Positions 1 to 11,084 of a DNA stretch of 64,000 nt are shown in pieces. The DNA is from Tupaia tana. Lineage: Eukaryota; Chordata; Mammalia; Scandentia; Tupaiidae. The stretch covers positions 7,749,006-7,813,005 of the forward strand of contig JAKSZU010000029.1 of the NCBI GenBank assembly GCA_026018925.1, read 5' to 3'. The notes under the pieces were generated by a model that ran no database searches, was not told the DNA's origin, and saw only the letters and a list, made by a program, of their open reading frames with translations. The position numbers and the translations under genes were made by a program. Within the stretch, counting starts at the first letter, position 1, and each line of letters starts with the position of its first letter.

Positions 1-800
1 AGGGAAAAGAAGCAATTCCTCATCATCCATGAACAACACAATGGAAGGCGTGGAAATGTCAGATAAACAATTCAGAATATTTATGGTGACAAAACTAAAT
101 GAGATGCACAAATCAAACAGAATTGTTAGAGATGAAGGCTGTGATACAAAAAATTAAAACCTTTTCAAAAATGTTAAAAGCAGATTAGATGACACAAAGA
201 TTGAATCTCAAGTGTGGAAGATAAACAACTGCCTAGAAAAACTTATTGGAAAGACTGAGAAAAATGAGGACAATATATGAGAAATACTAGGTACCATCAA
301 GTGTCCAAATATTCATATAATTAGTATCCCAGAAGGTGAAAAAAAATAACAGCACTGATATTCTATTAAATCCTGGAAGAAAACTTTCCAAACCTAGAGA
401 GGCATTCGAGTATCCAGACCCAAGAAATACAAAGGACACCAAATAAAATCAACCTAATAAGATCTTCTCCAGGGCACATCATAGCTAAATTGGCCAAAAC
501 CACAGACAATGATAAGATACTAAAATTTGCAAGAGAGATATGTCGAGTTACCTACAAAGGTTATCCCATCAGGTTAACATCAAACTTCTCATTGGAAACA
601 ATGCAGGCAAGGAAATAATGGGCAAATATAGTCAAAGTGTTAAATGAAAAACAATTTCAACCAAGATTAGTATACCTGGCAAAATTATCCTTCATATGGG
701 AAAAAAAGAGAAAACATTCTCAGATAAATAAAAGAACATAACAACTCCAGACCAGCTCTTCAAGAAGTTCTGAAGACATATTATATCAGGAAAACTAACA
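1..800 (+). pseudogene. L1 ORF1 remnant (RNA-binding protein), broken
   Basis: The DNA aligns by eye with the intact ORF1 at 43049-44050. Shared parts are the 'IPEGE' region near 330, the 'NLERHS' region near 390, the 'HIIAKL-KT' stretch near 480 and the C-terminal 'PIRLTSNFS' region near 570. In-frame stops and frameshifts interrupt it, and no long ORF survives. It is the coiled-coil to C-terminal part of an L1 ORF1 nucleic-acid chaperone. The block starts upstream of the window. Confidence 0.8.
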
Positions 801-1904
801 TTAGACAGACAGGTATAACATTAGACAGACAAACAGAGACTGTTTATGAAAAACAGTAAAGAAAATGGCTTACTTAATGATAGGGACATGTCCAGAAATA
901 TCAATAATAACATTGAACATTAGTGGATTAAATTCTCTGATGAAGAGATACAAAAAGATTGAATAGATAAAAAACAGAAACCCTCTATCTGTTACCTACA
1001 AGAAATGCACCTTATGGATAAAAACACACATAGACTAAAAGTAGAGGTCTGAAAAAGGTATTCATGAAAACAGAAATAAAAAAAGGGCTGGAGTCACTAT
1101 ACTGATTACAGACAACATAAGATTTAAGACAAAAAATGGTAAGAAGAGAAAAATAAGGGAGTTATATAGTAGTAAATGGGTTAATTAATCAAGAAGAAAT
1201 AATGTTTATAAATATGTATGTGCCCAAATCAGGAGCACCTAAATATGTGAAAGGAAAAATCACTAGAGCTAAAAGGGAGATAAGTTGCAACATTATTATT
1301 GTTGGGGATCTCAACACTCCCTTATCTCCTTTAGACATATATTCTAGACAAAAAATAATCAGAGACATATAGGACCTCAATGATACTATAAATCAAATGG
1401 ATTTGACAGACATCTATAAAACTTTTCACCCCAAGTCCATAAAATATAAATTTATCTCAGCCCAGCATGGAATCTTTTCAAGACTGACCATATGCTAGGG
1501 CACAAATCAAGCCTTTAGAGATTCAAAGGCATAGAAACTATAACCAGCATCTTTTCTGACCATGATGGAATTAGACTTGATATTATTTGTTTTTAAATTC
1601 TCAAAAATACAGAAACACATTGGAACTAAACAACCTACTTCTGAATGACTTCTCAACTACCAAGAAATTAAGACTGAAATTTAAAAATTCATGGAAAAAA
1701 TTATAATGAGTACATGAGTTTCCATAATCTATAAGACACTGCAAAAGCAGTCATAAAAGGGAAATTTATAGCAATTACTGTGTATAAGAAAAGAATATGA
1801 AGATGGTTAATAAACAACCTAACATTATGCCTCAGGGAATTGGGAAAAAAAATGTCAGGAGAGCAGAAATAATAAAGATCCAAGAAAAAAATAAATTAAA
1901 TAGA

Positions 1905-2292
1905 TGTGGAGGGCACTGCATTCAGAAGCCATCTTGAGCTATCCACCATCTTGAGCTATCCACCATCTTGGAAACCATTAGGTTTCACTTACTGAGCAAA
2001 CCATTTTTCAGAAATCATGTGACCAACTGTTCTCCCCCGTGGGGCGGTTGGGTTTCTAGGCAAGGGAGAGATCCACCCACACCAATGATTGGTTTATGCT
2101 GTTCTATCTCATTTGCATTTCAGGCAACCAATCAATGCCCACCAGCTTGTATATAACTCGACATTCTTCCTCAATAAAGAGAAGACTTGATCAGCACCTC
2201 ATATTGTCTCCACTCTGTGTGTGTGCAGTGTGTTTGTCTCATCTCTCACTCCCTCCCCCAGGTGAATGTTAACTGTCCTGCAGGTCGGGACA
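1905..2292 (+). mobile_element. Solo LTR of an endogenous retrovirus, probably class II
   Basis: The 388-bp block begins TGTGGAGG and ends GTCGGGACA, giving the TG...CA ends of an LTR. It is flanked by a perfect 6-bp duplication AATAGA at 1899-1904 and 2293-2298 inside the old L1. No retroviral genes are attached, so it is a solo LTR left by recombination. The plus orientation follows from CCAAT boxes (2082, 2128), a TATA box at 2150 and AATAAA at 2173. A 6-bp duplication and a poly(A) signal this close to the TATA box fit class II (betaretrovirus-like) elements; the class is inferred. Confidence 0.85.
1935..2180 (+). promoter_or_regulatory. LTR promoter motifs (YY1-like, CCAAT, octamer, TATA, poly(A) signal)
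   Basis: The U3-like part carries three CCATCTTG motifs (YY1-like core) near 1930-1975, two of them in a tandem duplication. It also has CCAAT at 2082-2086 with an inverted ATTGG at 2088, a second CCAAT at 2128-2132, an octamer ATTTGCAT at 2111-2118, TATATAA at 2150-2156 and AATAAA at 2173-2178. These are sequence matches only; activity is not shown. Confidence 0.55.
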
Positions 2293-3205
2293 AATAGAGA
2301 ATAAATGAATTATACAAAATAATTGAAAGTAAAAGATGGTTCTTTGAAAAGATTAGCAACATCAACACAGCACTAGCTAGACTGATTAAGAAGCAGAAAA
2401 AAATAAAGAAGAAAAATCCATTATGAAACAGACAATATTACAACAAAAACAGAGGAAATATAAAACATTAGAGGATATTATGAGTGACCAAATGCCAGCA
2501 AACAAGAGAACATGGAGGAGATGGACAAATTCCCAGATGCATATAATCTACCAAGATTGAATCAGGAGGACATAGAAAGCCGGAATAGACCTATAACAAG
2601 ACAGGAGATTGAATCAGTAATAAATAATCTCCTGACAAAGAAAAGCCTAGATCCCGAAGGTTTCACATCTGAATTCTACAAAACTTTTAAGGAAGCGTTA
2701 ACCTCCATTCTACTCAAATTATTTCTAAAGATCCAAAGGAATAAAACGTCTGAAATTCATTTTATGAAACTTTCATCATCCTCATTCTCCAAACATACAA
2801 AGATATGACAAAAAGGAAAACTACAGACCAATATCTCTGATGAATATAGATGGAAAAATTCTCAAGAACATACTTGTGAATCATATTCAACAACATTTAA
2901 AAAGATTATTGATCATGACCAGGTAGGATTTATTCTAGGGATGCAAGGATAGTTCAACATGTGTAAGATCATAAACATAATACACCATATTAACAGAAAG
3001 AAAGAGATTTTTAGCTGCTGCCAAGCGTGGGCGCAGGCGGGTCTAGGCAGAGCTTGGTCAAGATTCTCTCCCGTGCCGCGCTGCCTGTCCCTTAGCACCT
3101 GCTTTTTTCAGCAAGGTCCATCGTGTCACCCTTCGGAGGAGTCACCACAGCCGCTGGAGCCACCTGGAGACAAGTCAGAAACTCCTTGAGGCCGCCGTCC
3201 CCGCC

Positions 3206-3640
3206 ATGCCCAAGAATAAAGGTAAGGGAGGTAAAAATAGGCGCAGAGGTAAAAATGAGAATGAATCTGAAAAAAGAGAGCTAGTCTTTAAAGAAGATGG
3301 ACAAGAATATGCTCAGGTAATCAAAATATTGGGAAATGGACCATTAGAAGCAATGTGTTTTGATAGTGTAAAGAGGTTATGTCACATCAGAGGAAAGTTG
3401 AGAAAAAAGGTTTGGATAAATACCTCAGATATTATATTGGTTGGTCTCCGAGACTATCAGGATAACAAAGCCTATGTGATTTTAAAATACAATGCAGAAA
3501 AAGCCAGGAGTCTGAAGGCATATGGAGAGCTTCCTGAGCATGCTAAAATCAATGAAACTGATACATTTGGTCCTGGAGATGATGATGAAATTCAGTTTGA
3601 TGACATTGGAGATGATGACGAAAACATCGATGATATCTAA
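3206..3640 (+). CDS. eIF1A-like open reading frame in retrocopy, 144 aa
   Basis: The ORF is uninterrupted and has the normal length of eIF1A (144 aa), the translation initiation factor that binds the 40S A site and promotes scanning. The basic N-terminal tail ([14 protein letters not shown]), the OB-fold core (about 30-110) and the acidic C-terminal tail ending in DDI are all present. Compared with human EIF1AX as I know it, I count seven substitutions: M41I, R46P, G54S, D90Y, D98E, E99K and D140N. Several change charge or introduce proline in the OB fold, more like drift than constraint. No native promoter is carried. It may be an untranslated pseudogene that is still open. Confidence 0.6.
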   Translation: MPKNKGKGGKNRRRGKNENESEKRELVFKEDGQEYAQVIKILGNGPLEAMCFDSVKRLCHIRGKLRKKVWINTSDIILVGLRDYQDNKAYVILKYNAEKARSLKAYGELPEHAKINETDTFGPGDDDEIQFDDIGDDDENIDDI

Positions 3641-4365
3641 ATTGAACTCAAGATTTTACATTCCAGTTTTCTGAAGATTGTCCTGCAGTTTGGATTTTGG
3701 CCATGACCCTTAAGGAAGATTGAAATTTCATTAGCATGAATGCAATTTGTTAAAGCAGACTGATTTGTTTCCGAGGTATTTGTGTTTCTTTAAAAACTGA
3801 TAATACTGAATTGACATCTTAACCCACATTGTTCTTTTGACATACTGGAGCTTATGAGTAGAAGACCATATCTACTGTTTTAAAAAGAAAACAATGCATT
3901 ATTGCCTTTCCTACCTGATTACTTCCAACTTCCAGTAAGTAAATAGATGTTTTGAATAAACCATTTGCCTTGTATTCATTATGGACTAAGATTAAGACCT
4001 AGTTTGGATCAGCCTGTTGACTGTACAGAGTCCTTCTGTATATTGGTTACCTAGATGCTCCTTGAAATTTTTATAGAATTTGAAAGAGGCAGAAATCTGC
4101 ATTTGAAGTAAAAAAAAAAAGATAGGTCTGTTTTTAAGTAGCATGTGGCTTATTTTTATACTAATTTTGATACCATGTACATTCTTTTCATGATCTTATT
4201 TTGCCACCATGAACATATCAAGGAAAAAAATATTTCCAAAATGTAGTTTTTAGAATCTGGGTTTTAATAGAAATTTTGAATGTATAGTAGTTGCAGAAAT
4301 TGAACACTGGGTGGCACCCCACTATCTTAACATTGGAAATACCAATGTAATAGGCTAAAAAACAA

Positions 4366-4404
4366 AACAAAAAAAACAAACAAACAAACAAAAAAAAAAA
4401 AAAC
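4366..4404. repeat. A-rich simple repeat in EIF1A retrocopy 3' UTR
   Basis: A run of AAC and AAAC units followed by pure A occurs in the retrocopy's 3' UTR. Expansion of an A-rich stretch is the simplest explanation. Confidence 0.7.
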
Positions 4405-5206
4405 AACTTTGCATAGGCAGTTTCCCAAACAAGAAAAGTTCGTTTTGATTATGTGCATGTATGTAGAATTTTTTACCAAACAGAAAGATTGTGTTAAAAA
4501 GTTTTACTTTATTTTCTGAAGTCATACATGTAAGCTATAATTTTGAGTGCTTTATAAACACTTAAAACATAAAAATGGAATTTTAATTTCCTAACAATTT
4601 GTACAAATTAAGCCTTTTTCAACCTGTACCTAAGTTAGGGAAGTAGGAAGGAATAACAATTTAATGAAAAGATGGTCTCCAATTTCTGAATTAAAGAGCT
4701 ACAACTAAGAAATACAATAAAGAAAACATGCTGCAGAAAAAAAAAAAAAGAAAGATAAAAATCATATGATCATTTCAATTGATGCAGAGAAAACATTTGA
4801 CAAAATACAACATCCCTTCATAATTAAGACTCTTAGCAAGGTTGTCATACAAGGGTCATTTCTCAACACAATAAAAGCCGTATTTGAAAAACATATAGCT
4901 AACATTATACTGAATGGGGGAAAGATAAAAACTTTTACACTAAAAACTAGTACTAGACAAGGCTGCCCACATTCTCCACTCCTTTTCAATACAGTGCTGG
5001 AAGTCTTAGCCAGTGTAATCAGAAAAGAGAATAATATAAAAGGCATTCAAATAGAGAAAGAAGAGTTGAAACTATCTTTATTTTCAGATGACATGATCAT
5101 ATACTTAGAAAATTCAAAGGTTTCCAGGAAAAACCTCAAAATAAAAAATAGATACAATAAAGTGGCAGAATAAAAAATCAACATCAAAAAAATTGATGCC
5201 ACTTTT

Positions 5207-5480
5207 GGGACCAGCAGTTGGCATAATGGCTATGTCACTGGACTCCCATGTTGACCACAGTTCGAGTCCCAGACCCCATGGCTTAAACTTACACCAGGCA
5301 CCTGTGCATGCTCGCCCAAGATCCCGAGAGGAGAATGGAAGAGAAGGGATTATGATGTGGCCATCCCTCCTGGGGGGTGATTTTTTGCTTTCTGCCTCTC
5401 TTTCTCTCTCTCTCTCTCTCTCTGTCTTTCTGGCAAGTGCACGCAATTTATAGCAAAAACCTCTCCAAAAAGAAAAAAAA
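5207..5480 (+). mobile_element. Long-type tRNA-derived SINE
   Basis: It starts GGGACCAGCAGTTGGC and has a B-box-like CAGTTCGAGTCCC, the AGGAGAATGGAAGAGAAGGG core, a CT repeat and an A-rich end. It interrupts L1 ORF2; flanks AAATTGATGCCACTTTT and AAATTTATACCTCTTTT are a diverged target duplication, so it is not very recent. Confidence 0.92.
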
Positions 5481-5941
5481 TTTATACCTCTTTTATATAC
5501 AAAAAACATGCTTGCCAAAGTAGACTGAAGAAAATAATCCTTTTTTCCTATAGTCACAAAATGTAAAAGATACATAGGGATAAACCTAACTAAGGAAGTC
5601 AAATACCTTTACAAAGAAACCTATAAAAATCTTTAAAAAGATATTAAAAATGACGAAAAAAAGTGGAAGGACATCCCATGTTCCTGGATTGGAAGAATTA
5701 ATATAATTAAAATGGCAACTCTACCCAAATTAAGCTACATATTTAATGCAATTGCAATAAAATAACCAGGGACATTCCTCACAGATCTAGAAAAGACAAT
5801 TACAGAATTTTTCTGGAATTATAGAAGACCCAGTATTACCAAAATAATCCTGCACAAGAAGAGTGTAGTATGTGGCATCTCTAGCCCTGAAATAAACCCC
5901 AAAACATACAGCAAACTGATTTTTGATAAAGGATACCAGTT

Positions 5942-6168
5942 GGGACCAGCAGTTAGTGTAATCGCTATGTCGCTGGACTCCCATGTAGTTGACCGTGGTT
6001 CGCGTCCCAGACCCGGTGACTTAAAACTCACGCCAGGCGTGTGTGCGTGCGTGCCCAAGATGCCGAGACGAGAATGGAGGAGAAGCGGCGTGGCCATCTC
6101 CCCTGGGGGGTGATTTCTCGCTTTCTGTCTCTCTGTCTCTCTCTGTCTGGCAAGCACACGCGCCCTAT

Positions 6169-6206
<38 letters not shown>

Positions 6207-6236
6207 AAACAAACAAAAAAAAAACCTCTCCGAAAA
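5942..6236 (+). mobile_element. Long-type SINE with expanded A tract
   Basis: A full-length copy with many CpGs, flanked by AAAGGATACCAGT and a near-identical AAAAGGATATCAGT. The A stretch after CCCTATAGC is expanded to about 50 bp, broken only by CAAAC units, and lies before the CCTCTCCG end motif. It is nested in L1 ORF2. Confidence 0.94.
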
Positions 6237-7589
6237 GGATATCAGTCCATCCAGTGGGAAAAGGAAAACCTCATTAGCAAAAACTAAAAACTAGGTATCC
6301 ACCTGCAGAAAGATAAAACTGGACCCATGTCTTTCAACATTAACAAAAATCAATGCAAAATGGATCAAAGATCTGAACCTAAGACCTGAAACTATAAAAC
6401 TACTAGTGGAAAATACTATAGAATCTCTGGGAGACATTTGGGTAGGCAAAGACTTTTAAAATAAGACTCCCAAAGCACAGGCAATAATCCCCAAAATAGA
6501 CAAGTGGGATTATATCAGATCAAGAAGTTTCTGCACAGTCTAGGACACAGTAATTAGTGTGAATTAAAAACCCTCAGTATTGGAGAATATCATTGTAAAC
6601 TATGGCTCAGATAAGGGACTGATAACCAGAATACACAGGGAACTCAAGAAACTTACCTGAAAAAAATGATTCACTCAATTAAAAGATGAGAAAAAAGAGC
6701 TGGAAAAAAAACCTCTATAAGAAATACATATGAAACCCCAAAAAGCATATGAGGAAGTGCTCATCATCTCTCAGCATAAGGAAGATCCAGATTAAAACCA
6801 CAATGAGATATCACTGAACCCCTATAAGTATAGCAATGATTAAAAAAACAAAAAGTAATAAATATTGGTGGGTCATGGTGAAAGGGGAACTCTCCTATAC
6901 TCTTAGTGGGAATGTAAATTGGTCCAGTCACTGTGGAAAACAATATGGAGGTTCCTCAAAGATCTACAAATAGAACTATTGTTTGATACAGTAATCCCAC
7001 TCCTGGATGTCTACTCAACGGGTAAAATGCTCAGTCAGAAAAGCACTTGCACGTCAATGTTTACTGCAGTATTATTCACTATCACTAAGACATGGAACCA
7101 AACCAAATGTCCATGAACAGATGAATGGATTGAAAAAATGTGGCACATATACTCTATGGAATACTATTCAGCCATAAAAAAGATAACAAGATGCTATCAT
7201 TTGATAGAAAGTGGTCAAATATGCAATATTTATTGGTGAGTGAAGCAAACCAGGCTATGAAAGAAAGATACTATATGTCTCCACTTAATATATGCCCATT
7301 GTCTGGACTCTATGCTAGAAATTGAAAGACTGGAGAGCATAAAAGCTGTGAAAATAGTTATGAATGCTGGAGACAGTGTGGAAGGAGGGAGGGAGAAATG
7401 AAGAGTATAGAGAAGGAAAACAGAAAAAATAGAGTCAAGACATTTGTGAGACACAGAAATGGTTTATTACCTGTTCATGATAACATGTATAGTATTAATA
7501 ATTGGACTTGCCTAAGATGTATTTCATGTTGGTAAATTATCTTTACAAGTCTAATGTTGTATAGCAATTAAATGTTTTAAAAAAGATGA

Positions 7590-8045
7590 GAAAAATGATA
7601 AAAATAAAATTTAAAATATTAACAATAAATAGAAAAAGCAAGAAACAAGTAGTTGACCTACACTTTGGGTGGGAATTTCAAGCCATGGCAGAGTCAAAGT
7701 TCCTTTTACTGAGTAGGATGAGCTGTGGGGCCTCCAAGAGTCTGCAGTCTGCAATGGTCATCTTTCTTCTCTCTTCATTTTATTAAAAAACAATATGCTC
7801 CAAAATTGCCCACAAGTTTAGTGAGTAAAATTTCTTCACAGATCTATGCCAGTGGTTCCATAGTGCAGGCTATCCTAAAGTTCAAACTTTCTGGGCTGCC
7901 AAATTTTTCGCTCTTATACTTTTGAAGGAAGTGACTATTTCGGCCATTGTATATCACTATGCAATGATCACTTTCCAAGATGCTTGCTCCTCACAGAATC
8001 TGTAGATAAACTCATTATGATCGTCCCATTTAAATTTCACCCCCA
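7590..8045. other. Unassigned sequence between L1 and SINE
   Basis: This is AT-rich sequence with two short plus-strand ORFs that have no family features I recognise. On the minus strand an AATAAA lies near 7785. It could be a fragment of a processed transcript or unique intergenic DNA. Confidence 0.4.
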
Positions 8046-8293
8046 GGGACCAGAAGTTGGGGTAATGGCTATGTTACTGGACTCCCATGTAGTCAACCAT
8101 GGTTCAAGTCCCGGACCCAGTGACTTAAACTCATGCAAGGGGCATATGTGTATGTGTGCCCAAGAGACTGGAGGAGAAGGGATTGTGGCATGTCCATTCC
8201 CCCGGGGGTGGGTGGGGGTGATTTCTAGCTTTCTGTCTCTCTCTGTCTACCTGGCGAGCACATGTGTCCTATAGCAAAAGCCTCTTAAAATAA
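8046..8293 (+). mobile_element. Long-type SINE, moderately diverged
   Basis: The GGGACCAGAAGTTGGGG head, GGTTCAAGTCCCGGACC box, GGGGGTGATTT and CCTATAGCAAAAGCCTCT motifs are all present. Its tail runs into a TA/TG microsatellite. Confidence 0.9.
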
Positions 8294-8295
8294 AA

Positions 8296-8346
8296 AATAT
8301 ATATATATATATACATATATATATGTGTGTGTGTGTGTGTATATAC
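8296..8346. repeat. (TA)n/(TG)n microsatellite on SINE tail
   Basis: TA units change into TG units directly after the SINE tail. SINE A tails commonly seed such repeats. Confidence 0.9.
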
Positions 8347-8440
8347 CCCAAGTCTTACACACATACACACAGCAGTATGTCCATTCATAAGCTGTAAGGA
8401 AATAGTCATTAAGACTCTGTGTTAAAAGTTGATCTATTTT

Positions 8441-8975
8441 TGTTGCTGGACTCCCAGCTAGTCAACCACAGTTCAAGTCCAGGACCTGTTGTCTTAAAAC
8501 TCACACAGGCATCTGTAGATGTATGTGTGTCCCCAAAAAATCCTGAAAGGAGAATGAAGGAGAATGGACTGTGGCATGGCCATCCCCTAGGGAGTGATTT
8601 TGGTTTTTTTTTAGAGAGGTTTTTCACTATAGGGTGCATGCGCTCACCAGACAGACAGAGAGAGACTGAGAGATAGAAGGAGAGAAATCACCCCCCAGGG
8701 GAGATGGTCATGCCGCAATACCTTCTCCTCCATTCTCCTCTCGGGATCTTGGGCACGCACGCACACGTGCCCGGCGTGAGTTTCAAGCCACCGGGTCCAG
8801 GACACGAACCGTGGTCGACTACGTGGGAGTCCAGCGACATAGCCATTACGCTAACTGCTGGTTCCCAGGGAGTGATTTTTTATTTTCTTTCTCTCTGTCT
8901 CTGTCTGTGTCCTTGGCAAGTACACATGCCCCTATAGCTAAAATTCTCTAAAACAAACAAACAAAAAAACACTCA
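8441..8975 (+). mobile_element. Long-type SINE split by a second SINE
   Basis: The outer plus-strand copy lacks its first 30 or so bases. It is present at 8441-8601 and resumes at 8867-8975 after the inserted copy. The AGGGAGTGATTTT at the break occurs on both sides. Confidence 0.9.
8602..8866 (-). mobile_element. Long-type SINE nested in another SINE
   Basis: A CpG-rich, complete minus-strand copy sits inside the copy at 8441-8975. A perfect 13-bp target duplication AGGGAGTGATTTT is at 8589-8601 and 8867-8879. It is clearly younger than its host. Confidence 0.95.
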
Positions 8976-9026
8976 ACAAAGTTTATCTATGGCTTTATCC
9001 AATTCGGTTATTATGCGCTTTTTCTT

Positions 9027-9276
9027 AGAGAGAGATATTTTCTATAGGGTGTGTGTGCACAATAGAGAGATAGAGACAGAAACAGAAAGCATGAAATTAC
9101 CTATAAAAGGGGTTGGCCATGCCACAATCCATTTTGCTTAATTCTCCTCCGAGGATGTTGGTCACAGATGCACACTCATCAGACAGAAGTTTCAAGCCAC
9201 CAGGTCTGGGACTTGAACCATGGTCAGTCTTGTGGGCATTCTGCAACTTAACCACAGTCCTATCTGTTGGTCCAAG
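9027..9276 (-). mobile_element. Long-type SINE, old
   Basis: Reading the minus strand, a head with ACAGATAGGACTGTGGTTAAG and a CATGGTTCAAGTCCCAGACC box are visible, then body and CT-rich parts. CpGs have mostly decayed. Confidence 0.8.
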
Positions 9277-9369
9277 TTTTGTGGATTTTAACAACACTAA
9301 AAAAATCCAAATCTTAGTATCAGTCTGTGATATAAGCACTTTTGGCCACTCATCATCAAAAAATTACAA

Positions 9370-10650
9370 AGCTTTTGTCAAAGGTGAGAGGTAGGGGTTC
9401 AGATTCATCTTTCTGCGAGTGGAAATCCAGTGTTTCCAACACCACTTGCTGAAGAGATTTTCCTTTTCCCACTGGATTGACTGGCACCCCTTGTCAAAAA
9501 TCAGTTGACTGTACGTTTGGGAATTTATTTCTGGAGATTCTATTCTGTTCCATTGGCCATCCTGTCTGTTTCTGTGCCAGCACCATGCTGTTTTGATTAC
9601 CACAGCTTTGTAGTATATTTTGGGGTCACCTGCTCCACTTTTCTGCAGAATTGTTTTGGCAATACAGGGTCTTTTATGATTCCAGATGAATTTTATGATT
9701 GTCTTTTCTAGATCTGTGAAGAATGTGTCTGGTACTTTGATTGACATTGCATTAAATATGTAGATTAATTTGGGTAGAATTGTCATTTTGATTATATCAA
9801 TTCTTCCAATCCAGGAACATGGGATGTCCTTCCACTTTTTTGTGTCATTTTCAATTTTTTTTTTTTAGCTTCTTGCAGTTTTCCTTGTGGAGGTTTTTAA
9901 CTTCTTTGGTTAGATTTATTCCTAAATATCTTATACTTTTGGTGGCTATGGTAAATGGAATAACTTTTTTTCAGTTCTATCTCAGTCTGCCTGTTATTTG
10001 TATATAGAAATGCTGTTAATTTATGCATATTGATTTTTATATCCTGCAACTTTACTATATTCATGTATTCTTCCAGTAATTTTTCCATGGAGATCATTGG
10101 GTCTTCTATGTATACAATAATGTCATCTGTGAATAGAGAATTTCACCTCTTCTTTTCCTAGGTGGATCAAAGATCTAAATCTAAGACCTCACACTATAAA
10201 ACTGCTCCTGGAAAACACTGGGGAAACTCGGGGAGACATTGGGGCAGGGAAAGCCTTCTTAAATAAGACCCCTAAAGCACAGACGATAATAAACAAAATA
10301 GGCAAGTGGGATTACATCAGATTTAGAAGTTTCTGCATGGCAAAAGACACAGTAGTTTGTGTGAATAGATAGCCCTCAGAATGGAAAAATATTTTTGTAA
10401 ACTATGCATCAGATAAGGGACTGATAACCAGAATACACAAGGAACTTAAACTGCTGTTTTGAATAAAGTTGATCAATCCTATTAAAAGATGGGAGAATGA
10501 GTTGGAAAAAAAACACTCTCTAAAGATGACATATGAATAGCCAAAAGGCATATGAAAAAATGCTCAACATCCCTCATTGTAAGGGAAATGCAGATGAAAA
10601 CAACAATGAGATACCACTTAACCCCAGTCAGAATGACTAAGATATTAAAA

Positions 10651-10685
<35 letters not shown>

Positions 10686-10849
10686 ATGCTGGCGGGTGTG
10701 TGGTGAAAGTGGAACTCTCTTACACTGCTGTTGGAAATGTAAATTGGTCCAGCTGCTGTGGAGAACAATTTGGAGATTCCTCAAAAAATCTACAAATAGA
10801 CCTACCATATGATCCAGCAATCCCATTCCTTGGTATCTACCCAAAGGAC
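9370..10849. mobile_element. L1 ORF2 fragment with 5' inversion (twin priming)
   Basis: 9370-10160 is L1 ORF2 on the minus strand, and 10161-10849 is the following L1 stretch on the plus strand, starting AGGTGGATCAAAGATC. Against the L1 at 34050-38238, the two halves abut with loss of only about ten bases. This head-to-head layout is the signature of twin priming during insertion. Minus-strand peptides include '[19 protein letters not shown]' near 9680. ORFs are broken. The 3' UTR is missing because the plus part joins a SINE at about 10846. Confidence 0.88.
10651..10687. repeat. (TAAA)n microsatellite
   Basis: About nine AAAT units lie inside the plus-strand L1 part. Confidence 0.95.
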
Positions 10850-11084
10850 TCCCACATGGCCAACCACTCTTCAAGTCCCAGGCATGGTGGTTTGAAAATC
10901 ACACCAGGCATGTGTGTATGAATTCCAAAGATCCCAAGAAGAGAAGAGAGGAGGAGGGATTTTGGTGTGACCATCTCCCCTAGGGAGTGATTTCTCACTT
11001 TCCTTCTCATTGTGTGTTGCTCTCTTTCTCCAGCGGGCACATGCATACAAAGGCAAAAATCTCTTGGAAAAAAAAAAAAAACCC
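10846..11084 (+). mobile_element. Long-type SINE lacking its first ~28 bp
   Basis: SINE sequence starts mid-head at GGACTCCCACATGGCC, directly after L1 ORF2, and runs to an A tail at 11069-11083. The join falls in a shared GGACT and no SINE 5' end is seen, so the boundary is either a chimeric insertion or a deletion. Confidence 0.85.

Larger units (their letters stand above)
3006..4746 (+). pseudogene. EIF1AX: EIF1A processed retrocopy (full mRNA copy)
   Basis: An intronless copy of an eIF1A mRNA lies in L1 ORF2. It has a GC-rich 5' leader (3008-3205), a complete ORF (3206-3640), a long AT-rich 3' UTR, AATAAA at about 4717 and an A tail at 4737-4749. L1 sequence resumes at once on both sides, and AAAGAAAGA at 2997-3005 and 4747-4755 is a plausible 9-bp target duplication. 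That is L1-driven mRNA retrotransposition. The parent could be EIF1AX or EIF1AY; they cannot be separated here. Confidence 0.93.
890..7130 (+). pseudogene. L1 ORF2 remnant (endonuclease/reverse transcriptase), in pieces
   Basis: Pieces of ORF2 lie in order along the plus strand. The endonuclease start is near 890-1560. An N-terminal RT segment at 2512-2808 reads '[18 protein letters not shown]'. The RT core at 4766-5173 has '[15 protein letters not shown]' and an 'FSDD' box where L1 normally has FADD, so one residue next to the catalytic Asp pair has changed. C-terminal regions run to about 7130. The reading frame is destroyed by stops and four insertions, so no active enzyme is encoded. Confidence 0.88.
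1..7590 (+). mobile_element. Old L1 LINE, interrupted by later insertions
   Basis: A decayed plus-strand L1 enters from the left edge with ORF1 remnants (about 1-800), continues into ORF2 (from about 890) and ends in a 3' UTR with a short A-rich end near 7590. Its continuity across the solo LTR (1905-2292), the EIF1A retrocopy (3006-4746) and SINEs at 5207 and 5942 shows that all four landed in it later. Both ORFs are broken by many stops and frameshifts. Recognition rests on L1-typical ORF2 peptides on both sides of each insertion. The left end lies outside the window. Confidence 0.92.
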
